Positions 44,735 to 57,261 of a stretch of DNA of 64,000 nt are shown piece by piece. The DNA comes from Taudactylus pleione (Eukaryota; Chordata; Amphibia; Anura; Myobatrachidae). The notes beneath the pieces are model-generated. The model was not told the DNA's origin. It ran no database searches and was given only the letters and a program-made list of their open reading frames with translations. The stretch is from positions 1,054,001 to 1,118,000 of the forward strand of contig JAUIMM010000547.1 of NCBI GenBank assembly GCA_031769625.1, in the 5' to 3' direction. The translations under genes and the position numbers were made by a program. The first letter of the stretch is position 1. The number at the start of each line of letters is the position of its first letter.

Positions 44735-45508
44735 AACCTCTAAGAAGTACCCTATAAGACTCTTATCCAGTCACTGGTCATCTCTAGACTGGACTACTGT
44801 AACCTGCTCCTATCTGGCCTGCTTGACTCCAACGCCTCACCACTCCAATCTGTCCTCAATGTTTCTGCTTGGCTCATCTTCCTCTCAAACAAACTGTTTC
44901 TCTTCGCTAGGGCATATACTAGCTCCCATTCCCCTTCAGAACCTGTTTCAAATTCTCACATTCACCTACAAAGACCTCACCAACCCCCGCCCCACCAACA
45001 TCTCCGACTACATCTCTTTCCGCTGTGCTCAGCCAATGAATGTCACCTTCTCTCCCAACTTATTTTCTCCTCCCACCCCTGCCTACAAAACGTTGTCCAT
45101 GCTGCTCCCCACCACTGGAACTCTCCCTAAATGACGCTCTACTTTTCTCCAAACCTTCAAATTGGCTCCCAAAACCCAATCATTTACTTCCTACTCTCAT
45201 CCTAAATCACCTTTCTATGCTCCTTGCTCACTGTCTCACCCCTGCCTATCTGCCCCTCACCTTTAGATTGTAAGCTCTCCCGGACAAAGCCCTCTTCCCT
45301 TTTGTGCTTTTACTTCCCTGACCTATACCATCACCTCCCCATTACAATCATTAGCACAGAATTGGGCTCAGCATATTACTGCAATATGTTGTACTGTAAG
45401 TCTTTTGCACTTTTTTTTGCTATGTTTTCACTGTTTTATATTTATGTACAGTACTATGCAAGTGCGGCAAACCCATTATGGCATCCTATAAATAAAGGAT
45501 AATAATTA
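44735..45508 (+). pseudogene. L2 LINE ORF2 C-terminal and 3' UTR fragment
   Basis: In shifting frames the sequence encodes an L2 ORF2 C-terminal region: a SRLDYCNLLLSGL-like block near 44780-44830 equivalent to [13 protein letters not shown] of the 11225 element. It is followed by a pyrimidine-rich 3' region with 'gattgtaagctctcccgg' and the tail 'tggcatcctataaataaagg'. Several frameshifts and stops make it inactive. Confidence 0.85.
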
Positions 45509-45718
45509 TAATAACTATTTCACATGAGTTGTATGCCTGACCACATCTATGAGCAACACCTCTACCACTGCTTATACATAAACTATATGGCCCAGCAGTC
45601 AAGAATCTATAGCTCATTACCAAAAGAAGTGTACAAAGTAGTTGTTTAGCATCTTAGAAAAACAGAGATTCAGCTGTGTGTAAATATTTGTATTAGGACA
45701 TTGGCAGCACAGAGGTAA

Positions 45719-46052
45719 GGCCCCCATACATGGTGAGATTCAAAGTTGGTAAGATCAGTTGTACGATTTCCCTTGAAATTCTTCCCTTGAAATTCTTCAT
45801 AAGATGTGGTCAAATGGTGTACGATTGATCGTTACGATCATAGGATAAGATGCATAGAAGTGTATCACATCGTACACGATCATTTGAGATCTCTCTGCAA
45901 AACCATCTGATCTACGATCCAAATAGACGACGGCGTGGACGCACATCGGGGTCACAGAAGACTCAAAATACAACTATTTTCAAACGATTAGTCTGTCCAA
46001 CCTGTAGAAACTGCCAAAATCGTGTTAAAAATCGTCCCGTGTATGGCCACCT
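45719..46052. mobile_element. Harbinger-like MITE ('ggcccccatacatgg' family)
   Basis: Ends 'ggcccccatacatggtgag' and 'cccgtgtatggccacc' with TAA before and TTA after. Many short inverted words such as 'tacgatt' and 'aatcgt' fill the body, as in the copy at 6927. Confidence 0.7.
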
Positions 46053-47367
46053 TTACAGTGTTTAGTATTACTTCCTCACAGCTCTCCAGTCCTGGGTTCA
46101 AGTCCAACAATGTCCCTATATGTGCGGAATTTGTATGTTCTCCCTGTGTTCACGGTTCCTAGGTGCTACGATTTCCTCACACAATCCAAAAACATACTGG
46201 CAGGTTAATTGCCTACTGACAAAAATGGTAAAGTAAATAACAGTATTTTCCACATTATTTCGGGACTATAGGATAGCAGCATTTATAAACCCTTTAACGC
46301 AGGACATAATGGAGATATCTCCTACGTTCTGTCCAAATTAGATCTCCGCATCCATTATTATTATTATTATTACACCACCAAGTGCCATGTGTTTTGAATC
46401 ACACTCAAGACCAGAAATATTGGTTGGGCAATGTAAATGATGAAACCTGGTGTACTAACAATCCTAGCATAACAGAGGACATGGTATTGGCTCCAATTTG
46501 CAGGACTGCATGATACGAGCAGTTCTGAGCTTTGTGTGTGGAAATAAGGACTGATCTGAACAGTCATGCCCCCAATTTGTCTGCTGCCACAAGAAAGATG
46601 GAAATCTAATGTGAATTGAAGTAACACCTGATACAGCTGTGGTATGGTCTGTAATACATACTGTACATACTGTAACTAACATAATTGCAAAACTGGCTCA
46701 GAGCTCACCTTATAATACCTAGCTTCTATTTTATCTCACTTTCCAATTGCAGTAAACTGAGCTGATTTAGGGGAAAAAATTGGAAAAGCAGAATCATACT
46801 TTTATCGCAATGAGTAAGGTTGGAAAGCATTTTGTGGCTCATGTTCACTTTACTAAGGTGTTCTTGTCACTTTGTGGTGCCAGTTTTGACATCCAGTGTT
46901 AGTAAATTGTGATAAAAAAAAATATTCTATGTATGTCAGCAGTCACAGTAGTATGTCATAGAGGTCTAAGAACCTCCACCCCTGATTCTCGTTTCAATCA
47001 TTAGACATATTCTTCTCTTTGTTAAACATGCTTATTCTGGAACATTTGAGTTGAACATAATGTTAAATTGTTAGATTCTGAAAGCCAATGAAATAAACAC
47101 TAAAACCCCATTGGAGTTAATTATTTTCCATGCTCCAAGTGAAGAATTGTTAAGATTATTGACACATTTGTATTTCAATGTTGAAACACTCAGTGGAATT
47201 GACCATATATATAGGCAAAGATAAAAAAAAAATTGAAATATTGTTCTCTAATATACCGTTACTGTATCCTAATTGAATAACATACTAACATAATAACTTT
47301 TGTCTCATCACAACTGAATAAGAAACTGTTCTAATAAACATATATTCATGTGAATTAAAACACTGTG
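46053..47367. other. No gene; small (ATT)n at 46357-46372
   Basis: Apart from the short ATT microsatellite, nothing is recognisable. AT-rich. Confidence 0.35.
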
Positions 47368-47370
47368 TTA

Positions 47371-48692
47371 AGCTGGGTAGACATTAGGGTGAGGGATTGG
47401 CCATCCGGATGCTCCGCCGTTCTATCTGACAATTGGTAAGGGCATACACACTTACCAATAGTTGGCCCAATGTGTCATGCCTGACGTCATAATTAGGCGG
47501 GCAGTTACATGTGCCCACACAGTTGTAATGTCAGTCACCGGCGGCCTATGCAGCAAGTGTATGGGCAGTCGGCTGACCGCCTGCACACACAGAACAATGT
47601 GCAGATGTGTCTGTCATTGGCTGTGCTGCACAGACGACGCGATATGTCTGTGAACAACGATGTACACAGACATATTTATTTATTAACAGTTTCTTATATA
47701 GCGCAGCATATTTCGTTGTGCTTTACAATTGCAAACAACATTAATAGAACAAAACTGGGTAGTAACAGACATAAAGGTAAGAGGGCCCTGCTCACAAGCT
47801 TACAATCTATAGGGAAATAGGTGTTGATACACAAGGAAAGGTGCTACATATTGCAAATTGGTCCAGCCCGATTGCAGAGGTTCTTGGTGGGCTGTATGAT
47901 CCAGTCACACAGGAAAGTTGGCCTAGGGTTAGGAGGATGTGAATTTGAAGAAAGAGAAAACATGTGAGGTTATGTGTAGACTGCAAGAAGGGATGTAATT
48001 ACATAGGGAAGCTATGAAGGTTATGTGGGCGGTTCTGGAATCTGATAAGCTTGTCTGAAGAGGTGAGTTTTCAAGGAACGCTTGAATGTTGGAAGACTAG
48101 CGGAAAGTCTTATTGTTCATGGGAGGGCATTTCACAGGGTGGGTGCAGCCCGAAAAAAAGTCCTGTACCATGAATGGGAACAAGTAATGCATGTGGATGA
48201 GAGACATAGATTTTGTGCAGTGCAGAGATGTCAGGTTGGGAGATATTTTGAGATAAGTGAAGAGATGTATGTTGGTGTGGTTTGGTTAAAAGCTTTATGT
48301 GTAAGTAAAATATTTTATATTGAATACGGCAGAAGGACGGTAACCAATGGAGGGACTTATAGAGCTGAACGTTTGGTGAGGAAGATCAGCCTCGCAGCTG
48401 CATTCAAAATTGATTATAGTGGCAAGAGTCTGTTATTGGGAAGGCCAGTAAGGAGACTATTGCAAAAGCCAATGCGGGAAATAATGAGTGCATATATACA
48501 ATTTTTTGGAAGGTGTTGTGTAAGATATGGTCAAATTTTGGATATGTTTTTTTAGACGTATGTAATATGATTTTGAGACAGATTGTATTGTCTGTACACA
48601 CTAGCTGACGCACACAGTATATTGGCTTTTCAATTGAGCGGCCGATATGTCGGCTATTGTGTACCCATATGTCGGCCATTGTGTACCCAGCA
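47371..48692. mobile_element. Harbinger-like MITE split by an L2 LINE
   Basis: The left end 'agctgggtagacattagg' and right end 'gtgtacccagca' are flanked by TTA (47368-47370, 48693-48695). The halves are 47371-47674 and 48583-48692, and the L2 fills the gap. Both halves keep family words such as 'acacagacatat' and 'gtctgtacacactagctgac'. Confidence 0.8.
47675..48582 (-). pseudogene. 5'-truncated L2 LINE, reverse orientation
   Basis: The complement starts at the equivalent of 13380 in the full element ('tctgtctcaaaatcatgtta') and runs through the end of ORF2 and the 3' UTR to the tail near 47677 ('tatttattaacagtttctta'). The 157-codon plus-strand frame at 48082-48555 is the antisense of this ORF2. 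About 0.9 kb, inactive. Confidence 0.9.
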
Positions 48693-48718
48693 TTACACTC
48701 ATGGCTGTTTCACACAGA

Positions 48719-48892
48719 GGGAGAGATTTATCAAATCTTGGTGGGAGATAAAGTGCAGAAAGATAAAGTACCAACCAGTCACCCTCTAACTGTAATTTAA
48801 TCCCAGCCTGTACAATGGCAGTAAGAAGCTGGTTGGATTTTACGTGATCTCTCTCCCCTTTACCTCTCTCCAAGGTTTGATACATCTCCCCC
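48719..48892. mobile_element. Foldback MITE ('gggagagatttatcaa' family)
   Basis: Ends 'gggagagatttatcaaatct' and 'ggtttgatacatctccccc' are imperfect inverted repeats; the centre has 'accaaccagtcaccctctaa'. Diverged member of the foldback group. Confidence 0.7.
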
Positions 48893-50410
48893 AGAGTGTT
48901 CATACAATATTGTTTACTTCTGAGAAACGCATCTGCCATAAGGATCATTGATTCCTGTGGTAACTGTTTTTTTTTCCCATTTACACCTTAACTTACCGTA
49001 GTTCCACGTTTCACTCAAACACATTAATATGGGAGTGTCTAAAACATAGTTGCCTACTATCCTAAAATGTCAGTGAAACTTCAGGATTAGTAGGAGACCT
49101 TAATGACGCAAATCACTTAGTCCATATATGTGATGTTGTAGTTTAGAATATTGAGGAACATGCTTATTTGTCCTATAAATGTATACTGCTATTCAGGACT
49201 AGTTACTGAGGTATTGTGCCAACTCGTTTCCTCTTTCTTATAATTCTGTTTCAGATCACCTTTATTTTTACCATTCTATTGTCTTTCATCGTGTGATTGT
49301 TTCTCTTTTGTAATGAGCGGATGTTTAACAGATCAAAATGAAAATACTTTTTCATAGTATATCTCTGTTCCCTGTGTACATTTACAGCTCGTTGCTGGAT
49401 AGATACGCTCTGTAACAGCTTGAGGATTTCTGTCCACAGGGGCTTCGTTTCGCAACGCCCCCTGAGAGGGATCCAATCGGATCCCTGCCAGCTCTCCCAC
49501 AGAATGACGCCAAAGGGACTTGTGGGTCATAAACAATATTTTCGTGGTATATACACGGTGATTGGCGGTATGTACAGAATCGCGGATGCGATGCTCAGTA
49601 TATCCCGCCCTTTGTGAGAGCATTGCCCACTTTTTCAGTACCTGCTAACAGATCAATTTGACTACACATTATGTCAGCTTGTTCCTCCAATACAGCAGCA
49701 TTTTACCTATTGGACAAACATCATTCACCTGTATAGGTTTATATGAAGGTGTGCACATTATTTCCTATAATGGAGTTATTGTCTATAAACGTTGGTTGAT
49801 GGACTCACAACCTGCCGTAAGATAATTCCCTTTCTTCAGGAGATACTTCCACCACAACTTGTATTACTACCACTGTCATCTCCATTCTAAAATGATGGAA
49901 TAATTCTGAAATACTGTATAGGGTTTAATATTTAATTGAAATGACTTGGAGAAAAATATGTTTGAGTTAATTCAAATAATTGCAAATAATCATAAAATCA
50001 TCCAATAACATGTAGTGAAGGTAAAGTAACTAATTTTCTTATCACCACACTATAACAGTTGTTGATGATTTTACGAGATTGATGATGTCTGGTGTGGACT
50101 AGATAACTTGTAAAATAGTTTGATTATCGTGTGAATGTTCATATAATCTTCTATGACGTGTGCTATCATGTGATCATATATGTGCAACTATAGTCACACT
50201 TGTGCAAAGCTTGGAGCAAGGAGCCTGTTGTGTGACACTTTTTCCCACACAATTGATTGATGGCTTCTGGTATACATTCAGGCGACAAGCCAAGCCATTT
50301 GTTTCCCTGTGACAGAGCTCATGCAATGATCTCCATTAAACGGCAGATTGTGTCAGACAGTGCCATTTTGTGACACAGGAAAGATTATTTTTTCAGAATT
50401 CAAACTCTTA
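48893..50410. other. No recognised gene; possible constrained stretch at 50220-50400
   Basis: The part 50220-50400 contains 'attgattgatggctt' and 'gagctcatgcaatgatct' with little low-complexity sequence, which looks like conserved non-coding DNA but cannot be proven from one sequence. Confidence 0.3.
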
Positions 50411-50602
50411 GGGGTAAATTTACTAAAGTGAGTGTTTTTAGAAGTGAGTTTAAAAAGTGATGTTGCCCATAGCAACCAGATTCTAGCTATTATCTTCCAG
50501 AAGGTGCTAGTTAAATGTTAAGTAGAATCTGACTGGTTGCTATGGGCAAGATCACTTTTTAAACTCACTTCTAAAAAGTCTCACTTTAGTAAATTTACCC
50601 CC
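50411..50602. mobile_element. Foldback MITE ('aaatttactaaagtgag' family)
   Basis: Ends 'ggggtaaatttactaaagtg' and 'cactttagtaaatttacccc'; arms continue with 'gttgcccatagcaaccag' and 'ggttgctatgggcaag'. Long, well-preserved stem. Confidence 0.9.
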
Positions 50603-53303
50603 TAATATTGACAATAGTAAAAATTATAAAATATACCCAAATAAAGCACAAACTATGGACTAAAAAAGTACGTGTGTTCTGGTGGCCACTCTAACGAGCC
50701 TGAGCCCGGTTATTAGTACCCGCAGAGAATGCCTTATTTTAACTATCACATTGGCTTTGGCTCATAACTGTGCAAAATTATATATACAAATAATACAATT
50801 AGTAGTTACTTTAATTTACTTTTGAATGTTTTTGATTTGTTTTGTTGTCTTTCTCTTTAGTTTTTGACTTCTGTGTATTTATGGATGGTGATTGGTGGAA
50901 ATTAATGGTGTGACTATTTAAATAAGTGCTAGAATGCTTTTTTAGCATTTACGGTATTATAAGTTACTGTGTGGATCTAACTTGAAATGTGCATTTTTGG
51001 TGTCTCAATCAAAATTCTACTCTTTATGTGGATTAATAAAAATATGTTTTTTAACGTTAACTCATGATGCATACTATTATAAATTGAAGAAAACCAATGC
51101 AAAAGTTAATATAAAGATTTTTCTATGCAGCTATTCATAACACGGACTGTTCAGAGGACAATAGGTCATCATTTGTGAAAGGAAGAAAGATGGTTCACCA
51201 TCCATTAGCATAGAAAGGGTTCTTTGCTATAAGTGCGGTTAAACAATGGTACTTCTAACCACATAAGGTGGTGAATTGCTGCACGTGAGTCTTTTGTAAC
51301 CTCACTATGTAAAGTAACAACAAGAATATATATATTATATGATAACTGAAATCATCAGTAACTGCATTGCTGCTGTTATTGAAATATGGGTGATAACCAG
51401 CAGTAGAGAAATGTTATTGAGCAACTTGATCATTTTAATTGTCTCACAGCAAATTTTCCATATAAAAAAACGTGTTCAGATAGACTAAAAGGTTTTATTT
51501 TATTTTTAAAAGGGTTAAAATGCTTTAAAAAAAAAAAAAAAGGCAGATTATAGCCAGGCACAGCCTTGTTTCCTAGCCCTAATGGATGCTTGTTTAAACA
51601 CTAGAGGTGTTTGCATTGCTGTGGCTCACTGCACGTTAAACACCGGCCTCTGAAACAGTACGCCAATCCAATAAAGGTATCAGCAGTTCAGCGTTGGGAG
51701 GCAATTACTACAAGGTCCCAAGTGTGCCTTCTAAGCTCTAGGAAGGAAAATCTGATCGAACTGACTAAAAGGAAAATCTGATTCTGCTCAGCGTCACGTG
51801 GAGGACACAAGGCTTAAACTGCAGCCGGGTCTGAAGCAGGTAGCAGAAAATCAATACTCCAGCAAGTGAGAGCAAGTGCACATTGTTCAGAGGGGGAACT
51901 TCCAGACAGCCTATTAGTAGCTGCAGAAATTGGATCACATACCCCCCTTTTTCTGCTTCTTGTGTATACCTCCTACTATTGTACATTATATATGCATCAG
52001 AAACACAGGCAGCATTGATTATGCTATGGAGCCATATCCATTAACCCAATGCCACCCTATCAAAACATGTGGCATTTTATTTTGTTGGGATGTACTGCAA
52101 AAGTTTTATTCAAAGAGAGTCATTTTAAAAATTCACAGCAGATGAGGATGTTATATGAAATCCCCTAACAACATAAACCCAGATCAATTGTAATATTATA
52201 ATCACTAATAACACCAGTATTTGTAAATTAACCAGAGGTTCCCTCATCAGATATACAGTACTAGTAGGTTCTTGGATTACTATTGAACAGTCGTACCACC
52301 AATTTTTTTCCTCAAACTGTTCCAAGTTTTTCACTTTAGTCCCAATTTCTGTTTATATCCCAAAAACATGTGACATCTGTATTTGGAAAGTGACTTTGTC
52401 CCTAGCTATATGTCCTCTGTATAGATTATGGCAGAAGTTGTTTTGCTATACAATCAAATAATATTTGATAACAAATGGGTTAGTACATGATATGGAGTAA
52501 GTTACCATATAAATATAAGAACAGAGTGCTGGTGGGACTACTAATAACATTTTATTTTACTGTACAGTAAATATTATATGTTACAATACTTTGAATATTT
52601 AAGTGGCTGATTACAAAAGAATGTACCAATTCTACATTGTAACTTCAGAACACAAGATAGAGGTCCCACCGCTGTAAAAATAATCTGCTTTTACTAGCAT
52701 TTAAACATGAATGGAAATGGAATCCATGAGTTTCCATGATCCTGTACCTGTTTGCACATCTGGTCAGAGTGGTTATGGTGCGGGACTATCTTTCTGTGGG
52801 ATGATATATTGTATGTAATAATGAGAATGTATATAGTAACATATTTAATAGGATCCAGTTAGTAAGTAAAATGTGCCACTTACTGTATAGGCCAATGTCA
52901 CCAGAAAAAGTATGGACAACATCTGGCAAGAAAATCCTCATAATGGACATAATTTGCTCTAATAGTTTATTTAATAGATATTTAAACAGCTAAAATGATA
53001 AAAGTTTGCTAAGGATTGAAGCGAATGTTAGTTCATTTATCGATCAGTGACTGGAATATAGGGCAGACATTAACACAAAACTGGACATGGCAGCGTGTAC
53101 TACTGATACACTTTTGAATGGTATCCAAATTAACAGAATTGTTCTAAGTTGTCATTATTTATTACTTGTGCTATATGTTGTTCTAAGGTACTGTCCTTAC
53201 TTAAACTTCTAGCAGCATTATTTAAAATTCTTAAAACACAATTAAGTTTTGCTTAAAAAAAATATGCCCTCAGGTGAGTTTAATGCATACAAATAGTGTC
53301 ATT
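50603..53303. other. Repeat-poor unique DNA, no confident gene
   Basis: Contains an A-run at 51525-51541. The 73-codon minus frame at 51986-51765 has no family signature. The stretch 51590-51900 is compositionally even. No splice-supported exon is evident. Confidence 0.35.
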
Positions 53304-53450
53304 TCAAGCATAATATAGATGCTCACACAGGTCTCTGTGAATGAGCCCTTTTACTCTCAAGTTTAGCTTCATTTCTTGGGTGTAAGAGTTTCTCCAAAGT
53401 TCTTCCACAAGGATCCTGTAATCTTCAGATGCAGCCATGATACCAATCAT
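53304..53450 (-). CDS. Candidate short first coding exon (unidentified gene)
   Basis: On the minus strand an ATG at 53438 opens a frame of 44 codons to a TGA at 53304-53306, beginning MAASEDYRILVEELWR. The ATG has A at -3 and G at +4, a strong initiation context; a weaker in-frame ATG lies 12 bp upstream (53450), with an in-frame stop before that. A donor-like GTGAGC at plus 53326-53321 would end the exon after residue 37 in phase 1. Residues are mixed and charged, with no repeat similarity, and the flanking 5' region to about 53760 is less AT-rich than its surroundings. I do not recognise the protein. It could be a first coding exon of a gene running leftward, in which case most of this window is intron, or a chance frame; 45 codons alone is weak evidence. 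Confidence 0.3.
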   Translation of the reverse strand: MIGIMAASEDYRILVEELWRNSYTQEMKLNLRVKGLIHRDLCEHLYYA

Positions 53451-53770
53451 CCAGTCAGACTATTAAATGCTGCTGCGTATAAATCTGCTTTCTCCACTTT
53501 TGTCACCAGTGAGAACTGCAGATAGATTGAACTCTCCAACTATTCCCTTAATATGACTGGAAAACTGGGACAGGTGATTTGTAAGCTGTAGCCTTTGCTT
53601 TGGTGAGACGCCCCCAGTCTCTGACACATCCGGATCCGCTTGTCTCTCATTCTCTGTTAAACAAGCAGCACAGTGACTTCCTGCCTATACAAACACAAAG
53701 GCAGCTTACAGTGAAATATTAGTCTCTCTAATCATTCATTTGGGCTTTAGGCTTTGTTCTTTCTAAAGTT
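53451..53770 (-). other. Possible 5' UTR/promoter-proximal region of the candidate exon
   Basis: Reading the minus strand, this stretch holds 'aggaagtcactgtgctg' (ETS-like core) and a pyrimidine tract 'tcacctgtcccagttttcca' then g, which could be an acceptor before the exon. It is balanced in composition and free of repeats. Its role depends on whether the exon is real. Confidence 0.2.
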
Positions 53771-54757
53771 GGGGGTCCTTCTTTTATTCACAGTTCCTAT
53801 ATGTCTGCTAGACTGCTGCTATTCTTTCAGGCCTTCCCTCACATTTGATATGCTAATAAATCTGCATGCAGAAAGATCTGTACAGGAAAAACCTGCTTGA
53901 AAGCTGTGGTTCTCAGCATTCTTTGTCAAATAACAAGGAATTTAATGAGACATGTCATTGACGTCCACTTTCTCATTCTGCTCTAAGAAGTGTTATCTAA
54001 TAACGTTCTAAATGTTTTTAGGTATATCGAGCATGAATGATATATAGAGATATAAATGTTCCCTCTAAGCCATGGACTACATTAATGTTTTAGCTCTCAT
54101 GCAACAAATCACATTGGCGTTATGAAAACGAATGGAAAGACTGTCACAGTTCGCATTTGATTTTGTCAATTTTTTTTTCCCACTGCCTGATTTTTGTTGC
54201 ATTTGATCTGAGACTGGTCACGCCACCAAGTCAAATCAATGGGTACAAAAATCAAGTGCAAAATGAAAAAGGCGCAAAGTAAAGTGACAATCAAACGCAG
54301 CACATATTGTAGAGAACATGCAGTCTCTTAATAACAATTTCCGCATGTGAGAAATCACCTGTATAGCCTAATCGCGGGAGGCGTGGCCACACCTATTTGG
54401 GGAAAACTGTACTGTTGAACTGCCACTGCAATCTTTGATATGTGGTTGCTGAATGCCAAAAATGTCCAGAACAGTTTATGGCCACAGACAGCATCTCCTG
54501 CATGCCCCTTTAATAAAAAAAATATTCTGAACCACCAAGTTGATTTTGTGGGCAAAACATGGGACATATTGTTCACCTAAGCTTTCCACTTCTCCCTCAT
54601 AAATTTGGTACGGAATCAAAAAAATTTATTAAATTTACTACCAATCAACCCTTCCTGTCCCCTGCCTTCAACTACATACATACCCCAACTCCCCCAGGCC
54701 TCTTGAATAATGAAAACATATGTTTCCTTATGTGCCATGTTGGAAGTTGAACTGCCA
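53771..54757. other. No recognised feature
   Basis: AT-rich unique-looking DNA; short frames without motifs. A few words near 54370 ('gggaggcgtggccacacc') are shared with GC-rich repeats. Confidence 0.3.
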
Positions 54758-55080
54758 CGTGTTTGTGCCGCCCACTGCTGCTGCCGCTTAGCTTAGTCAG
54801 CCAGCTAGCTTGGTGCAAATGTTGGGTCTAAACCAGATTAAAACAATATTATGAGCTGTAAGGTGGTCAAAAGTGACTGGAAACTAGTGTAAAATAATGT
54901 TATTGAGGTTAATAATACTGTAGGAACAATAAAAAAGCCAAACAAATTATGTGATTTTAGCTGTTACAATACAGATCCAAAACCAAAACACGCAATGGCT
55001 TTGGCAAACCCAAAACCAGATCCAAAACACAAGGATATAGATATCCAAAACCAAAACACGGGGGTCGGCACACATCCCTA
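54758..55080. mobile_element. hAT-like element fragment ending 'cacacatcccta'
   Basis: The right end 'ggtcggcacacatcccta' is the complement of a 'tagggatgtg' hAT terminus. It is preceded by repeated 'gatccaaaaccaaaacac' words and, further left, by 'cttagcttagtcagccagct'. The opposite terminus is not found, so this is a one-ended fragment. Confidence 0.55.
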
Positions 55081-56852
55081 ATTTTTATGTGCATTTAATA
55101 TTGTTCTGAATATGTGCTATATCTAGTAACCTTTTTAAATTAGCCTATTATTTGGAATAGTGTGAAAAACTTCATATGAATAGAGCTTTTTGTAGATTGT
55201 ATGTAACATGCATAATTACAACACTAAACCTGTAGGCTTTATTTTAATTCCTCACTTTAATCAGTGGATAATACTTTTTTGTATTAATATTTGTAACAGT
55301 TGTAATTATTTTGAAGCGCACAATTGCATCTATTTTGAGAAGTGTAGCATGGCAGTCTTTTAGACTTGCTGCTGATTTTAATGGGCAACTGTTGTCTCTA
55401 GATGCAGGTCAGAGTAACTATTGTATTTTTTCTTCAAAACTGGTGCTTATACAACCGGTAGCCAATCAGAGTATTACAATTAGCACAATTTTTTTTTTTC
55501 CCAGCATATGTTCTTGATTGGCTTAATTCACCCAGCCATAAAGGGGGGATAACATGATGGTACCAATCCCAAGTTTTGGAAGTTAAAAAACATAAATTGG
55601 CTTATCAAAGCAAATGGGAAAGGGATCTGTACTGGTCTCTATCAGAGGAGGATTGATTGATTATCTTCCATACTTGTTTTAAGGTATCCTAATGCATTAC
55701 TCACTTAAGACACAGTTTTAATAGTTGTATAGAAAATAATTGAAATAAAGAGAAATACCCAAACTCCCTTCAGCATTACTATATTTTAGCATTTACTTCT
55801 GCTTTACTATATCAAAATTGGAGATTATGAGAATTTAGTTGATTTCTTATTTTATGCTTAACCAGATTTGCAGACAGGGATACATTCAGAGCCCATTAAT
55901 ATCTCATTATATTCATAGCAATATCACAGCTGATGTACGTTAACACATTCCGTGCCACTGAGAAACAATGACACAAATTGGGGCCATTTTATGTTGTTAT
56001 GCTGCTTTGTGTTTATTTTGGAGAAATAGATTTTCAGTTTCGGTTCTGCTTGTTTAAACCTCTAAATAAAGGATTGTCGGGAGCTGAGCCTCATTAACAC
56101 AGACAGGAAATCATTGGCAACAAGACTGTAGCTGCCTGTTATCCCCTACATTTTCTCAAGGCAAGAGGTACTGTACCTTTTGTGCTTGCCTTATCCGTCT
56201 GTCTTTTGTATGAACCCAGTCAACGGGTCTGAACACTTGTGTCACATGAGCCATTTTGCAAGTGATTTTGGACAGAGAATATCTAACACACATTACAGAA
56301 TACACCTACAGCAGATGCAAGGCTCTCCTTGAATCAACTTGCTCTCTCTCAAACATTCTGTGGGATCAATGCTTATTGAAGTGCCCCTAAGCAATATTTA
56401 ATTATCGCTACAAAATCGCTGTTTCTCCAACTCACTAAATGTGTACTGGGTGTTGGGACTGCATGACAAGTCCTGATGTTTCCTGCAAATTCATCAAAAC
56501 ATGATACTCCTTCCCCCTTGAACAGAAATATTATAGACTAAAGAGATTGGTGAGACTCTTTAAAGGAGGGACTGAAAATGTTTTTGATTTTATCCTTTAA
56601 AGTTTGATAGACTTTTGTCATCAACTTTAATCATGTGCGGAATGGTGGTATATTCACTGCAACATAATGAACTGAGGATCTCATTTCAGCTATGTGGCAG
56701 TGTGGTTACATTGGGAGAAATGACTGTTGTGCCTAATTACATTTCTCAACTTGTACAGCACTGTGTAATATGTCGTGACTATGTAAATAAAAGATCAGAA
56801 TATTAATCTTGTTGGATGTTCCCAGGTGTTCCAACCTGGTACTGATGCATTA
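55081..56852. other. Repeat-poor unique DNA, no confident gene
   Basis: The part 55900-56330 is compositionally even and lacks repeats ('gagctgagcctcattaacac', 'caggaaatcattggcaacaa'), which may mark constrained non-coding DNA. No exon is apparent. Confidence 0.3.
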
Positions 56853-57213
56853 AACTGGCTACACAATAGACGATTTTTTAAATGATTTGTCGATTTCCGA
56901 CAGATCGTAACGACAAATCTTTCAAATCGTCCAGTGTGTATGCACTATGCGAGCTCTGTCGGGTTGTCCGTCGCATCTTCAGATCTGTCATACATGCTGT
57001 TAAATCTGAGGATATGGTCAACGTACAGTGTACGCACTACCAGACCAGGAGATATGTTAACATTATATCATAACAATCTAACGACCGAACGACGCACAAT
57101 ATGTCGTTTGGAAGATTACACAGTGTGTACGAACGATATCATTTGTCCTGGAGTTCAAGGGTAATCGGGAAGACCATCGCATTGTTTGCACATCGTCTAA
57201 TGTGTACCCGGCT
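56853..57213. mobile_element. Harbinger-like MITE ('actggctacacaat' family)
   Basis: Ends 'actggctacacaatagacga' and 'tcgtctaatgtgtacccggc' are inverted repeats; flanks TAA/TTA. Internal hairpin-like 'gatttgtcgatttccgacag' and many 'tacgaac' words match the family. Confidence 0.75.
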
Positions 57214-57261
57214 TTAGACTTTAATGTTTATTATTACAATATCTATAAATACTATAAACTC

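Noticed and set aside
48082..48555. 157-codon plus-strand open frame
   Set aside because: It is the antisense of the L2 ORF2 C-terminal region; the same antisense frame appears at 13894-13652.
51765..51986. 73-codon minus-strand frame with a hydrophobic middle
   Set aside because: No recognisable domain, no splice consensus clearly bounding it, and frames of this length are common by chance here.
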